Shown one piece after another: positions 1 to 6,926 of a stretch of DNA of 17,184 bases. Source of the DNA: JANMZR01 sp031383555 (GTDB lineage Bacteria; Bacteroidota; Bacteroidia; Cytophagales; Spirosomataceae); assembly GCA_031383555.1 (NCBI GenBank), contig JANMZR010000373.1, forward strand, positions 1-17,184. Reading direction: 5' to 3'. The translations under genes were made by a program, and so were the position numbers. Numbering within the stretch: the stretch's first letter is position 1; each line of letters opens with the position of its first letter. The notes under the pieces were generated by a model. The model was given only the letters and a program-made list of their open reading frames with translations. It made no database searches and was not told where the DNA came from.

Positions 1-1570
1 CCCGAGCGTGAAATTTGCTAATAACATCTACTAAAGTACCCCAACGCTGAAAGTCATAAAGTCTATGACCTTCTAATGCCAACTCCAAACGACGCTCATT
101 ACGTACAGCTGCACGTGCGGCATCCTTATTTGTCCAAGCGACAGTATAAGTACCAACTTTGTATTTGGCCCAGGTAATTTCAGGTGCATTAATTGCAACT
201 TTTAAGTTACCTCCAGCACCTTGTGCACAGTTGCCAGCACGCTTACGGATCAAATTCACATATTCTTGTGCTTTTGTTAAAGAACCTACTTCAACCTCTG
301 CTTCAGCCGCCATCAAAAGAACATCAGCATAACGCATCAATTCAACGTTAAGGTTTGAAAGCTGTGCACCAGCCCAAGAGCCTGAAAGTGATGCATCGCC
401 TTTAGCATGTGCATTTTTCTTAGGGGTATACCAACCAGCATAGCCTGAGCCACGAATCCAGTCATTTTTTTGTACACCCCAGTCAAGGTAAGGTACATCA
501 GTACGGCCCATTGAATAGTCCAAACGTGGATCCAACAAATCTGGTGCTCCAGCTTCAATCCGCTTTAAAGTTGCACCATCAACTGAAATTGGTAAGCCAT
601 CAGCATCAACTTTATATGCATACGCTAAGTCGTAAGTAGGGTTTTTGAAACCGCAACATCCATAAGGGCTTGATCCATGTGGCATAGCCAGACGCTCACC
701 AAAGTTGGAGTTATCACCATCGCCAGCACCATCATTTACAGAATTTTGTACAGCAAATACAGACTCCTTATTATTATCGCCAGTAACAGAGAAATTGTCA
801 TAATAACAATCAACTAAGCCATATTTGCCAGAGGCAATTACCGCATCAAAAGCAGCTTTTGCTCCAGCATAGTCGCCAGCATAGAGCTTAGCTTTACCTA
901 AATAGGCTGTAGCTATAGTTTTATCTGTACGACCTGTTGATGTTTTATTGGCTGGTAATAATCCAATTGCTGTCTCTAAATCCTTAATAATCAATGGTAA
1001 AACAGCTTGATCATTTGGTTTTTGAAAATCAGTATCTGTTTCAAAATAATAAGGAATATTTTTCCACATTTTATAACCTTCAAAATGATAGTAAGCACGC
1101 AAAAAAGTAGCCTCTCCAACAATTGCATCTGCATATGCTTTTTCACCGGCATTTGTTTTCAAAAACTCTTTTGCTGTATTAATTGCCGAATTGGCACGAA
1201 CGATACCTTCATAAGTTGCTACCCATTTCGAACGAATAATACCGTTTGTTGAGTTCCACTGATAAAGCTCAAATGTAAGAATATCATCTAAGTCACCTGG
1301 CTCAGAGCCTTTATGTGCATCATCAGACGCTGAATTAAATGCCCAGTTTGAAGGCGCAGTACCCCAAGCTGCTTCGTTCCAGTTGCCTGTCCAACCTACT
1401 AAACTTTTATAGGCCGATATTAATGTAGCATTTACACCATTTTTGCCAGAGGCAAGTAGTGTATTTGATAGTGCTGCCTGCGGAGGAGTGTCTAAGAAGG
1501 AGTCCTTACAAGCAAATACAGCTCCAATTAGGAATACTGTTGCAATTGTAATTTTTATATATTTTTTCAT
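1..1570 (-). CDS. SusD/RagB-family nutrient-binding lipoprotein, 3' end beyond window
   Basis: This is the surface-exposed glycan-binding lipoprotein partner of the SusC-type receptor encoded just upstream. Reading from the ATG at 1570 gives 523 residues and no stop before the window edge, so the C-terminus (probably a few dozen residues) is missing. Residues 1-20 are a lipoprotein signal peptide ending VFA before Cys21; the Cys is followed by Lys-Asp, fitting Bacteroidota surface-lipoprotein export signals. SusD hallmarks seen are an N-terminal segment CKDSFLDTPPQ, a TPR-like FLRAYYHFEGY helix near residue 160, LMRYADVLLMAAEA, and the late motif ERRLELALEGHRLYDFQRWG near residues 492-511. 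A Cys pair occurs in the segment SPYGCCGF. The 55-bp gap from susC and the shared strand indicate one operon. The substrate cannot be read from sequence, though family knowledge suggests an oligosaccharide. Confidence 0.95.
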   Translation of the reverse strand, partial: MKKYIKITIATVFLIGAVFACKDSFLDTPPQAALSNTLLASGKNGVNATLISAYKSLVGWTGNWNEAAWGTAPSNWAFNSASDDAHKGSEPGDLDDILTFELYQWNSTNGIIRSKWVATYEGIVRANSAINTAKEFLKTNAGEKAYADAIVGEATFLRAYYHFEGYKMWKNIPYYFETDTDFQKPNDQAVLPLIIKDLETAIGLLPANKTSTGRTDKTIATAYLGKAKLYAGDYAGAKAAFDAVIASGKYGLVDCYYDNFSVTGDNNKESVFAVQNSVNDGAGDGDNSNFGERLAMPHGSSPYGCCGFKNPTYDLAYAYKVDADGLPISVDGATLKRIEAGAPDLLDPRLDYSMGRTDVPYLDWGVQKNDWIRGSGYAGWYTPKKNAHAKGDASLSGSWAGAQLSNLNVELMRYADVLLMAAEAEVEVGSLTKAQEYVNLIRKRAGNCAQGAGGNLKVAINAPEITWAKYKVGTYTVAWTNKDAARAAVRNERRLELALEGHRLYDFQRWGTLVDVISKFHAR

Positions 1571-1625
1571 TTTTGTTATTATTTTGTTTTAAAATTTATG
1601 TTTAACTTCTGCAAAAGAGTAAAAA

Positions 1626-4600
1626 TTAAAATTCTAAATTTATGCCCAATGTCATCATCTTATTTGCAGGGTAATTGCCATTATCATAACCAGTTGTTTG
1701 GTCATTAATGTTACCAGAATTCCCAATGTTTGCGTTAGAAACTGCAGGGTCAACTCCCGTATATTTGGTTATAGTAAATAAGTTTTGGCCTTGTAAATAA
1801 ACTCTTGCGCCAGACATTCCTAATTTGCTTGTTAGTGATTTCGGAATTTTCAAACCAACTTGTAAATTGCCCAATCGCACATAAGAGCCATCTTCAACAT
1901 AAAAAGTTGAGGCCGAACGACTTGAAGCATCTAAACCATTGATTTTAGGATAGTTACCTGTTCCTTCTTTTGTGAGAATATCTTTAATTACATTTGAATT
2001 AAAGTTCATAAAGTAGGACTGAATCAGTGTTGCATTAAAGATATCATTACCGAAAGATCCAAATAAAAATGCATTTACATCAATATTTTTATAGGTTACT
2101 CCTAGGTTTAAACCAGCAGTGAAATCTGGAAAAGGACTACCAATAATAGTATTATCCTTTTGGTCAATTACATTATCGCCATTTATATCTTTAAATTTCA
2201 AGCCACCAATATAAGCAGCACCTGTACCAGTATGTTTTGCTCTTTCAGCTTCATTGGCAATTAAACCTTCAACCACGAATCCTTGAAAAGAAGAAATTGG
2301 GAAACCAACCCGATTGATAAATACTGTACCACCTTGTGGGAAACGCTCAGTAAGATTGCCACTTGATGGGAAATCAGTACTATTATCTGATACTTTAACA
2401 ATTTTATTTTTGAATTGGGATATGTTTAGGCTAGTGCTGAAAGAAAAATCCTTTGTAATCGCTTTTCTATAGCTTAAACCAAGATCGAAACCTTTGTTTT
2501 CCATTTCACCTACATTGATATTGGGTGCTTGTGCGGCTCCAGCTGTACCAGGTACAGGCGGGTTATATAGTAGGTCTTTTGTTTTACGGTCGTAAATATC
2601 CAAAACAATAGAAAGAGCATTATTAAGTAAAGAGGCATCTAAACCGAAATTAACTGAAGCCGCTTGTTCCCATTTGGTTTTGGCATTGCCTCGAGCGGTT
2701 AAGGCATAACCAGTCGCTACTCCACCATTATTGCCGTTGATATCATAGAAGGTACTTCCAACGCCACCACCATAAATATCAGTAAAGTTGTAATTTCGAA
2801 TATCTTGATTACCCATAATACCATAGCTTCCACGTATTTTCAAGTCAGACAACCAAGAAAGGTCTTTCATGAATGGTTCAGCAGAAATTCTCCAACCTGC
2901 CGATAAGGCTGGAAATATACCGTAGCGTACATCAGAAAGAAACTTAGATGAACCATCACGACGGATGGTTGCACTTAACAAATATTTGTCATTAAAAGCA
3001 TAGTCAACTTTGCCGAAATAAGAAGCTAATGTGGCTTCACCACCGCTTGAGTTAACAGTACGTGAACCTGGATCAGCCAAAGCAGTTTGCAGATACCATG
3101 CATTTATATCTTGGGTAAAGTAATTTGATATTCTACCTCCAATGTTACGGTTTTTGTTAGAAACAGCTTCCTGACCCACTAAAACACCTACAGCATGTTT
3201 ATCCGCAAAGGTTTTGTTATATTGTGCAGTATTAGTCCAAGTCCAAGTGAATGAATTGTTCCAGTTCTCGCCAAAGCCATTATTGGTTTTATTACCTTCC
3301 ACTCGGTAAGGCTCAGGATACGAGAAGCCTCTACTCCAACCATTACCAATATCAGCTCCAAAGCTAGTTTTTACTGTTAGCCCTGAAATAAGATCATATT
3401 CAGCATAAAGGTTACCTAACAAACGATTGTATTTATTAGTATTATTCTGATTATTTCTCATTATTTGGTCAGGATTTGTAAAGTTACCGGTTGAAGCAGT
3501 TAAATGACCTCCAGGATTGCCTTTAATGTCAAATTGAGGTATCACAGGAGTAGCTTTTAGCAAACTTCCTAAAACACCTTGCTCATTGTTACTACCACCT
3601 GCACCACCAAGACCTACACCCCAGTTACCTGCATACATCATGTTTTCACCAATACGAAACTTATTAGATACTTTAAAACTTGAGTTGGCCCTAATAGTAC
3701 CTCTATCAAAATAGTTATGAATAAAAACACCATCCTGATGTAAATAACCAGCTGAAATGTTAAAAGTTGCCATATCATTTCCACCAGATAAGTTTAAGTT
3801 ATGATCTGTCATTTTACCAGTACGAGACATTGTTTTCCACCAGTTTGTGCCTGTTTGGTTCGTTAATGAAATTTGATTGTTCAAAATATCATAAGTAGCT
3901 TCATCAACGGTATTGCCAAATGGTTGAATATATTTTGGTAAAGCTGATGGATTTGCATACCATGCTGTAGTTTCGTCAGGAAACTTCTTTTTCATTGCTT
4001 GTGCATATACGCTAGAACTTGTATTTAAAACTTCGTCATAGCCCTTTACTGAGTTTACAACTCCAACTGAACCACTATAGCTTAATTTAGCTTTGCCAGA
4101 TTTACCTTTTTTGGTAGTAATTACAATTACACCATTGTTGGCACGAGAACCATATATTGAGGCCATCGCAGCATCTTTCAACACTTGCATGCTTTCAATA
4201 TCTTCTGGATTAATAGTATTCTGATATTGATCTTTAACAGGAACACCATCAATTACGTACAATGGATCATTGTTGGTAAAAGAAGAAATGCCACGAATAC
4301 GAACATTGGTAGCATCACCTGGGGCACCTGAAGTTGAAACAGTTACACCTGAAGCTCTACCTGCTAAATTTTGGGTGAAAGATGTCGATTTGATACCTTT
4401 TAAACTGGTTGCATCGACAATAGTGGCTGCCCCTGTAATATCTTTTTTACGTAGCGATTGATATCCAGTTACTACTACCTCTTGAAGTGCCGAAGCATCA
4501 TCTTCTAGAGAAAAGTTTATAACTGACCTGTTTCCAACCACAACTTCTTGACCTTTAAAGCCTATTGAGCTTATAATCAAACTGTTGTTCGGGGCTGCAT

Positions 4601-4802
4601 TTACTGTAAAATTACCAGTTGCATCTGAGGTAGTACCAATATTTGTGCCTTTTACTAAAACTGTAGCACCAGGTATCCCGTTTCCTGAACCGTCATTTAC
4701 TTTACCAGTTATTTTGTTTTGTGCAAAAGTGATTGTTGCTACCAACATCACCATCCAAAGCATTAGGAGTCCCCTAATTGGAATTGAGTAACTTTTTCTC
4801 AT
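1626..4802 (-). CDS. SusC/RagA-family TonB-linked outer-membrane receptor
   Basis: This outer-membrane receptor imports oligomers, usually glycans, using TonB-ExbBD energy and a SusD lid. I take the ATG at 4802, giving 1058 residues; the reading frame extends upstream to 4886, but that upstream ATG overlaps the predicted -7 promoter box and its extra 28 residues precede a perfectly good signal peptide (MRKSYSIP...TFAQ, residues 1-28). In order are a carboxypeptidase-regulatory-like beta domain (ITGKVNDGSGNGIPGATV, about residues 30-110), a TonB box EVVVTGYQ, a plug with NVRIRGISSFTNNDPLYVID and the SusC signature ASIYGSRANNGVIVITTKKG, and then a long beta-barrel. The length is normal for the family. 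The gene is followed by susD and is divergent from a NUDIX-type regulator, which suggests local sugar-responsive control. The family call is secure, the substrate unknown. Confidence 0.97.
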   Translation of the reverse strand: MRKSYSIPIRGLLMLWMVMLVATITFAQNKITGKVNDGSGNGIPGATVLVKGTNIGTTSDATGNFTVNAAPNNSLIISSIGFKGQEVVVGNRSVINFSLEDDASALQEVVVTGYQSLRKKDITGAATIVDATSLKGIKSTSFTQNLAGRASGVTVSTSGAPGDATNVRIRGISSFTNNDPLYVIDGVPVKDQYQNTINPEDIESMQVLKDAAMASIYGSRANNGVIVITTKKGKSGKAKLSYSGSVGVVNSVKGYDEVLNTSSSVYAQAMKKKFPDETTAWYANPSALPKYIQPFGNTVDEATYDILNNQISLTNQTGTNWWKTMSRTGKMTDHNLNLSGGNDMATFNISAGYLHQDGVFIHNYFDRGTIRANSSFKVSNKFRIGENMMYAGNWGVGLGGAGGSNNEQGVLGSLLKATPVIPQFDIKGNPGGHLTASTGNFTNPDQIMRNNQNNTNKYNRLLGNLYAEYDLISGLTVKTSFGADIGNGWSRGFSYPEPYRVEGNKTNNGFGENWNNSFTWTWTNTAQYNKTFADKHAVGVLVGQEAVSNKNRNIGGRISNYFTQDINAWYLQTALADPGSRTVNSSGGEATLASYFGKVDYAFNDKYLLSATIRRDGSSKFLSDVRYGIFPALSAGWRISAEPFMKDLSWLSDLKIRGSYGIMGNQDIRNYNFTDIYGGGVGSTFYDINGNNGGVATGYALTARGNAKTKWEQAASVNFGLDASLLNNALSIVLDIYDRKTKDLLYNPPVPGTAGAAQAPNINVGEMENKGFDLGLSYRKAITKDFSFSTSLNISQFKNKIVKVSDNSTDFPSSGNLTERFPQGGTVFINRVGFPISSFQGFVVEGLIANEAERAKHTGTGAAYIGGLKFKDINGDNVIDQKDNTIIGSPFPDFTAGLNLGVTYKNIDVNAFLFGSFGNDIFNATLIQSYFMNFNSNVIKDILTKEGTGNYPKINGLDASSRSASTFYVEDGSYVRLGNLQVGLKIPKSLTSKLGMSGARVYLQGQNLFTITKYTGVDPAVSNANIGNSGNINDQTTGYDNGNYPANKMMTLGINLEF

Positions 4803-4883
4803 AATTGTTTTTTTAGTTAAAAATTTGAAATAAATACTTATGGTAAACTTTACCACAACAATATTGAATATTTTTGGAAAAAA

Positions 4884-4917
4884 CAAATTTATTAAAAAAT
4901 TTATTTGAAAAATTCAA
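4884..4917 (-). promoter_or_regulatory. Predicted Bacteroidota promoter of susC
   Basis: On the minus strand, positions 4891-4884 read TAAATTTG, an exact match to the Bacteroidota -7 consensus TAnnTTTG. A TTG triplet at 4917-4915 lies 23 bp upstream, inside the accepted 17-23 bp spacing for the -33 element. Transcription would start near 4877, leaving an AU-rich leader of about 75 nt before the ATG at 4802. This also argues against the upstream in-frame ATG at 4886 as the start codon. Confidence 0.6.
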
Positions 4918-4933
4918 TTAATTTTACGTTTTC

Positions 4934-4946
4934 ATGATATTATCAT
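4934..4946. promoter_or_regulatory. Perfect palindrome upstream of susC promoter, candidate operator
   Basis: ATGATA-T-TATCAT is a perfect inverted repeat with 6-bp arms, about 17 bp upstream of the susC -33 element. It lies between susC and the divergent NUDIX-type regulator, where a dimeric repressor or activator would be expected to bind. AT-rich palindromes arise easily by chance, so the operator role is inferred from position. Confidence 0.35.
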
Positions 4947-4966
4947 ATATTTTAATCATATATTTT
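4942..4966. repeat. Tandem 12-bp direct repeat in susC upstream region
   Basis: ATCATATATTTT occurs at 4942-4953 and again exactly at 4955-4966, a 13-bp period. The first copy overlaps the right arm of the palindrome at 4934-4946. Together they form a compact repeat cluster about 60-90 bp upstream of the predicted susC transcription start. It may be a regulator-binding region or slippage-derived AT-rich sequence. Confidence 0.5.
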
Positions 4967-5051
4967 TAGTTTGTAAAAGGAAAGTATTGACAATTTTGAA
5001 TAATAAATGCCATTCTATTTTGTATATTAAGTCTTTTAGCTTAATGTTGTA

Positions 5052-5062
5052 GTATATTATAC
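5052..5062. promoter_or_regulatory. Second AT-rich palindrome in divergent region
   Basis: GTATA-T-TATAC is a perfect inverted repeat with 5-bp arms. It shares the core ATATTAT with the palindrome at 4934-4946, about 117 bp away, and sits on the side of the region nearer the NUDIX-type regulator. It could be a second, autoregulatory site; the evidence is positional only. Confidence 0.25.
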
Positions 5063-5241
5063 CATAAGCATGCTCGTTGCGGGTTCTTAAGGTAGCTTCT
5101 ATAAACTTTCATAATATTTTAAAAACCTCATTGCTGTTTTTTCAATAGTAGAAAAGTTTATTGGAATTCAAGTTTATAGAAGTGCTTTTAACAGTATTTT
5201 ACTATAATATTTACTCATCTTATTACTTAAATATTTACATT

Positions 5242-5928
5242 TTGAACTTTTCAGACGAAATTATTGATGTTCTATCAATTGACTGCGTAATATTTGGTTT
5301 TAAAGACACTGAACTTTATATTCTTTTGGTAAAACATGGTATAGGGCCAACGCTTGGTCAATGGGCTTTACCTGGGAGTTGGATAAAATACAATGAAAGC
5401 TTAACCGATGCTGCCAATAGAATTCTCACGGCACAAACTTCAGTAGATAATATATATCTTGAACAGTTTCAAGCTTTTGGTAATATTGAACGATTTCCTG
5501 AACGCAGAGTAATTACAATTGTTTACTATGCTTTGGTGAACATAGATAAATTTGTTTTACATCCAGGTCCAACTGAAATGGATGCCGAATGGTTTAAAAT
5601 CCAAGATATACCTAAGCTAGCTTTTGACCATCAAATTATAATTGAAAAATGTCTTGACTTTATAAAACATAAAATTCAACATGAGCCTATAGGTTTTAAT
5701 TTATTACCCCGAAAATTTACATTATTACAGCTCCTTGAGCTTTATGAGGCTATTTTAGGTCAGAAATTGGATAAATCGAACTTTAGAAAAAAATTGTTAA
5801 AGATGAACTTGCTTGTCGATACTAATGAAAAAGAGCAAGATGTGTCACATAGAGCGGCTTCCTTGTTTAAGTTTGATGAGGGGGTTTACAATAAACTGCT
5901 GGATAAGGGCTTTACTTTTGAAGTTTAA
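5242..5928 (+). CDS. NUDIX-type (NrtR/AraR-like) sugar-responsive transcriptional regulator
   Basis: This family joins an N-terminal NUDIX-fold ligand-binding domain to a C-terminal winged helix and, in Bacteroidota, controls sugar-utilisation genes. The product starts with a beta-strand SIDCVIFGF and the LPGSWIKYNESLTDAANRIL segment where a NUDIX box would lie. Compared with GX5EX7REUXEEXGU, the first Gly is Ser and the catalytic REUXEE is RILTAQ, so hydrolase activity is very unlikely. The C-terminal part, from PRKFTLLQLLELYEAILG to the end, is the typical winged-helix half (DKSNFRKKLLKM). No in-frame ATG exists between the upstream stop at 5149-5151 and the conserved core. I chose TTG at 5242, giving 228 residues, because it leaves a short N-terminus typical of the family. 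TTG at 5161 would add 27 Tyr/Phe/Ile-rich residues. The divergent susC promoter is the likely target. Confidence 0.85.
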   Translation: MNFSDEIIDVLSIDCVIFGFKDTELYILLVKHGIGPTLGQWALPGSWIKYNESLTDAANRILTAQTSVDNIYLEQFQAFGNIERFPERRVITIVYYALVNIDKFVLHPGPTEMDAEWFKIQDIPKLAFDHQIIIEKCLDFIKHKIQHEPIGFNLLPRKFTLLQLLELYEAILGQKLDKSNFRKKLLKMNLLVDTNEKEQDVSHRAASLFKFDEGVYNKLLDKGFTFEV

Positions 5929-5946
5929 ATAGATATTTCTTAAAGT

Positions 5947-6129
5947 CAGCTTACGCATTAGGTATTTATTATATAAAAAGCGGTTCGCCGCTCGTCAGTT
6001 TTAATAAAGCTTCCATGCTCTAAAATGTATCCTCACAATAGCTATGGCTATTGTTCCAGTAAATTTTGTCCGTGTGCTGCTTTCTTTTTGCCTAATTTTC
6101 CTTCATTACAATACCTAATGAGTAATCTG
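5947..6129. mobile_element. MITE-like non-autonomous element with 20-bp terminal inverted repeats
   Basis: The left end reads CAGCTTACGCATTAGGTATT (5947-5966); the right end, read in reverse complement (6129-6110), is CAGATTACTCATTAGGTATT, which is 18 of 20 identical with an 11-bp perfect inner block. The 183-bp span carries no complete gene. It contains a 5-bp-stem hairpin with a TTCG loop (5979-5992) and a perfect 8-bp inverted repeat ACAATAGC-tatg-GCTATTGT (6035-6054) near its centre. No clear target-site duplication is visible, although TTAAA occurs a few bases outside each end. The structure fits a miniature inverted-repeat transposable element or repeated intergenic cassette; a structured RNA is the alternative. 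The transposase family that could move it is not apparent. Confidence 0.55.
6035..6054. repeat. Perfect 8-bp inverted repeat inside the MITE-like element
   Basis: ACAATAGC and GCTATTGT flank a 4-base loop tatg. The hairpin lies close to the centre of the 183-bp element. No T-run follows on either strand, so a terminator role is not supported. Confidence 0.7.
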
Positions 6130-6294
6130 GGTTAAAACTAAGTAGTTCCTGCAATATTCAAGTATAATTACTTTAGCCTTTTTACCGTTTAATAATTTTG
6201 AAAGACTATATTTTTTAAAGTCAAAATATCGTTTAATATTTGTGCATTAAGCATATTAATAAGTTGAAATTAGACCATTATAAAATTATTGAAC
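6130..6294. other. AT-rich gap between MITE-like element and small gene
   Basis: I see no gene here. TAATTTTG at 6193-6200 matches the -7 consensus TAnnTTTG on the plus strand and could serve the small gene starting at 6295, but no TTG is found 17-23 bp upstream of it, so the promoter is only a weak candidate. Confidence 0.3.
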
Positions 6295-6561
6295 ATGGAA
6301 GGACTACGAAAATTTAGAGTTTGGAATTACCAAATAAACCAATGGACTGACGGCTTTATTCATTTTTCCAGACCAAAAAATGATTCAATCACCGAAAAGA
6401 CAAATTTTGAAATTTTGGGGCGAGTTTTAATTATGAAAAACAAAATTGAATATAACAATCATGTTGCGCCACAGTTTCAAAAATGGCTAAAGCAGATTAA
6501 AAGGAGGGAAGTATCTATTCAATCACCAGAATATAAAGAGTGGATAAATATTCATAATTAA
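6295..6561 (+). CDS. Small conserved-looking protein of unknown function
   Basis: I do not recognise this 88-residue protein. The ATG at 6295 is preferred to the TTG two codons upstream. It begins MEGLRKFRVWNYQINQWTDG, is rich in aromatic and charged residues, has no signal peptide, membrane helix or Cys, and ends in a basic amphipathic region (QFQKWLKQIKRRE) followed by SPEYKEWINIHN. The composition looks like a real soluble protein and its codons resemble those of neighbouring genes. It stands alone between a MITE-like element and the convergent thioredoxin gene, only 40 bp from the latter's stop, so context gives no function. A chance reading frame is possible but less likely. Confidence 0.6.
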   Translation: MEGLRKFRVWNYQINQWTDGFIHFSRPKNDSITEKTNFEILGRVLIMKNKIEYNNHVAPQFQKWLKQIKRREVSIQSPEYKEWINIHN

Positions 6562-6601
6562 AACGGCTAAGTGAGTTTTTTGTAAATTTCTATTAACTAA
6601 A

Positions 6602-6901
6602 TTAATTAAGCGTTTTTATCAATTTCTCCAATTGTGGTGCATGCATTACGCCAGATTTTCGGAAAAGATTTTTGCCGTTTTTATAAATCATTATAGTAGG
6701 CACTGATTGAATTTGAAGCTTATCTGCTAGTTTTTTATTGCGGTCGATGTCTATTTTTACAATTTTCACGCCTTCACCCATGCTCTTTTTCAAAAGCTCG
6801 AGTTGTGGTGCCATTGCTTTACATGGCCCACACCAAGTGGCAAAAAAGTCAACTAAAACGGGTATTTCGCCTTGAATTATTTCTTTATAGTTATCTGTCA
6901 T
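6602..6901 (-). CDS. Thioredoxin
   Basis: This cytoplasmic dithiol oxidoreductase is 99 residues long, with the canonical WCGPC active site (Cys24 and Cys27) in VDFFATWCGPCKAMAP and the cis-proline at Pro68 in QSVPTIMIY. I chose the ATG at 6901, 25 bp after the stop of the preceding gene. An in-frame TTG at 6934 would overlap that gene by 8 bp and add 11 residues that thioredoxins do not need. No signal peptide is present. It is the last gene of the reactive-sulfur operon, and the inferred job is to reduce persulfides left on the rhodanese domains or on protein thiols. Family assignment is secure; the sulfur-specific role is inferred from context. Confidence 0.95.
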   Translation of the reverse strand: MTDNYKEIIQGEIPVLVDFFATWCGPCKAMAPQLELLKKSMGEGVKIVKIDIDRNKKLADKLQIQSVPTIMIYKNGKNLFRKSGVMHAPQLEKLIKTLN

Positions 6902-6926
6902 ATCAATTTTTGATTTCGGAAGCTGC

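Noticed and set aside
337..1252. Short frames inside the SusD coding region on both strands
   Set aside because: They are shadows of the SusD gene, which has convincing motifs along its length.
4803..4886. N-terminal extension of SusC from the ATG at 4886
   Set aside because: The upstream ATG overlaps the predicted -7 box, and the extension precedes a complete signal peptide beginning at 4802.
5979..5992. AGCGG-TTCG-CCGCT hairpin as a terminator for the NUDIX regulator gene
   Set aside because: The stem is only 5 bp and is not followed by a T-run; it lies inside the inverted-repeat-bounded element and is better explained as part of it.
6564..6584. AAAAC...GTTTT pairing followed by T-run after the small gene as an intrinsic terminator
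   Set aside because: The stem is five pairs, four of them A-T, with a 10-base loop; too weak to call.
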